64,000 bases of DNA from CAZNLH01 sp964573995 (GTDB taxonomy: Bacteria > Gemmatimonadota > CAZMKB01 > CAZNLH01), in NCBI GenBank assembly GCA_964573995.1, contig CAZNLH010000007.1:1-64000 (forward strand), in the 5' to 3' direction. Within the stretch, counting starts at the first letter, position 1. Every line of letters starts with the position of its first letter. The translations under genes and the position numbers were made by a program. The notes below the pieces were generated by a model. The model did not search any database. It had not been told where the DNA came from and saw only the letters and a list, made by a program, of their open reading frames with translations. Below, in pieces: positions 63,402 through 64,000 of this stretch.

Positions 63402-64000
63402 TTGAGCGAGCGAACAGCGGAAAAGCGCACCATCGGGATGGTCGCCGCCTGTCCCTTTCCCACCAGCCAGGGCTCGCAGGTCCTCATTCGGCACCTCGCC
63501 TTGGAACTGAGCCGTCTCGGGCACACCGTTCACGTGATCGCTTACCCCTTCGGCGACCTTACGCCTGATCCATCCCACTACACGCTCCACCGGATCCCCA
63601 ACCTGATTCCCTACCGGAAATTCGACCCAGGCCCCTCGCTACGAAAACTCCTGCTCGACTTCGCCCTGCTCATCAAGACCGTCTCCGTCTCCCGCAGGGA
63701 GGGCATCGAAGTCCTTTACGGCCACAACTACGAGGGAATCCTCGTCGCATGGGCGGCCGGGATATTGCTCGGCATACCATCTATCCACCACTGCCACAGC
63801 CTCCTAACCGAGGAACTCCCTTCCTACTTCAGGCATCGATCGACAAGGCGCATCGCAGAGGCCTTCGGAGGACTCGTCGACCGGATCACCTCCTTTCTCC
63901 CCGATCACACGATCGCCGTGTCACAGGACATCGTAAATTTCATGAGATCCCGGGGGAGGAAGAAAAACGACATATCCCTGATTCCGCCGGGAATAGTACC
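63402..64000 (+). CDS. GT4-family glycosyltransferase, cut by window end
   Basis: First 199 residues or so. From a TTG at 63402 (ATG at 63438 is the alternative) it reads IGMVAACPFPTSQGSQVLIRHLALELSRLGHTVHVIAYPFGD in parts, the N-terminal GT-B domain opening with GSQVLI. EVLYGHNYEGILVAWAAGILLGIPSIHHCHSLLTEELPSYF and TIAVSQDIVNFMRSRG follow; the donor-binding C-domain lies beyond the window. Probably adds a sugar to the glycan built by the neighbouring transferases. Confidence 0.85.
   Translation, partial: MSERTAEKRTIGMVAACPFPTSQGSQVLIRHLALELSRLGHTVHVIAYPFGDLTPDPSHYTLHRIPNLIPYRKFDPGPSLRKLLLDFALLIKTVSVSRREGIEVLYGHNYEGILVAWAAGILLGIPSIHHCHSLLTEELPSYFRHRSTRRIAEAFGGLVDRITSFLPDHTIAVSQDIVNFMRSRGRKKNDISLIPPGIV

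Noticed and set aside
1..64000. tRNA, rRNA, tmRNA, CRISPR arrays, insertion sequences or phage genes
   Set aside because: I scanned for TPsiC-like GTTCGA boxes, repeat-spacer patterns, transposase and integrase motifs and found none that hold up.

Overview
The window reads as a draft (probably metagenome-assembled) chromosomal scaffold. It has three runs of exactly 100 N (1977-2076, 56861-56960, 58299-58398), and genes are cut at each. The organism is a Gram-negative-type bacterium: there is a LAB_N lipid-A-type protein, an outer-membrane porin remnant, a lipobox protein and sigma70-like promoters. GC content is high. Secreted C25 (gingipain-family) peptidases beside long secreted proteins with tandem 'DTLWTRTYGG / DGGYI' repeats are common in uncultured FCB-type lineages (Zixibacteria, Eisenbacteria, Krumholzibacteria-like). 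That placement is inference, not proof.

Layout. 1-4.4 kb: two secreted proteins converging on a gap (a repeat protein and a C25 peptidase). 4.8-7.7 kb: a tungstate transporter tupABC behind a multi-stem leader that looks like a Moco/Tuco riboswitch. 8.0-14 kb: a 32-residue membrane peptide with its own terminator, an SDR epimerase with a GYD protein, threonine dehydrogenase, a GT2/LAB_N pair and purA. 14.4-17.4 kb: a large secreted protein. 17.5-23.5 kb: a sulfur/metal stress island with DUF456, an ArsR-rhodanese fusion beside a perfect operator palindrome, a frameshifted DsrE, a CsoR-family repressor whose operator fills its own promoter spacer, a MerT-HMA fusion, MerA, DUF302 and MerR. 23.8-39.2 kb: a run of twelve minus-strand genes behind one consensus promoter (M16 peptidase, class IV aminotransferase, endonuclease V, Pcm, M24 peptidase, GlyRS, PutP, YjbQ, HDAC-like deacetylase, HyuA, HyuB, M28 peptidase). 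39.3-40.7 kb: an apparently leaderless HTH gene and a membrane protein. 40.9-48.3 kb: a complete F1Fo ATP synthase operon, atpZ-I-B-E-F-H-A-G-D-C. 48.3-55.0 kb: three alkaline-phosphatase-superfamily enzymes and a flippase-like (LPG synthase TM) protein. 55.3-59.6 kb: a partly broken molybdenum/tungsten locus (MopB fragment, broken porin, MOT1-type permease, moaA, truncated mobA, moaD) behind a structured leader with promoter and terminator. 59.8-64 kb: a lipoprotein and a polyprenol-phosphate-type glycosyltransferase cluster running off the end.

How it fits together. W/Mo uptake (TupABC, MOT1), cofactor synthesis (MoaA, MoaD, MobA remnant) and a pterin-oxidoreductase fragment recur at both ends of the window, and both transport/cofactor units have structured 5' leaders. 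The mer/CsoR/ArsR-rhodanese island handles thiophilic metal or sulfur stress. The ATP synthase c subunit has proton-type residues. The most interesting leads are the leader RNA upstream of moaD, the paired CsoR-type operators over the mer genes, and the AlkP-superfamily/flippase cluster.
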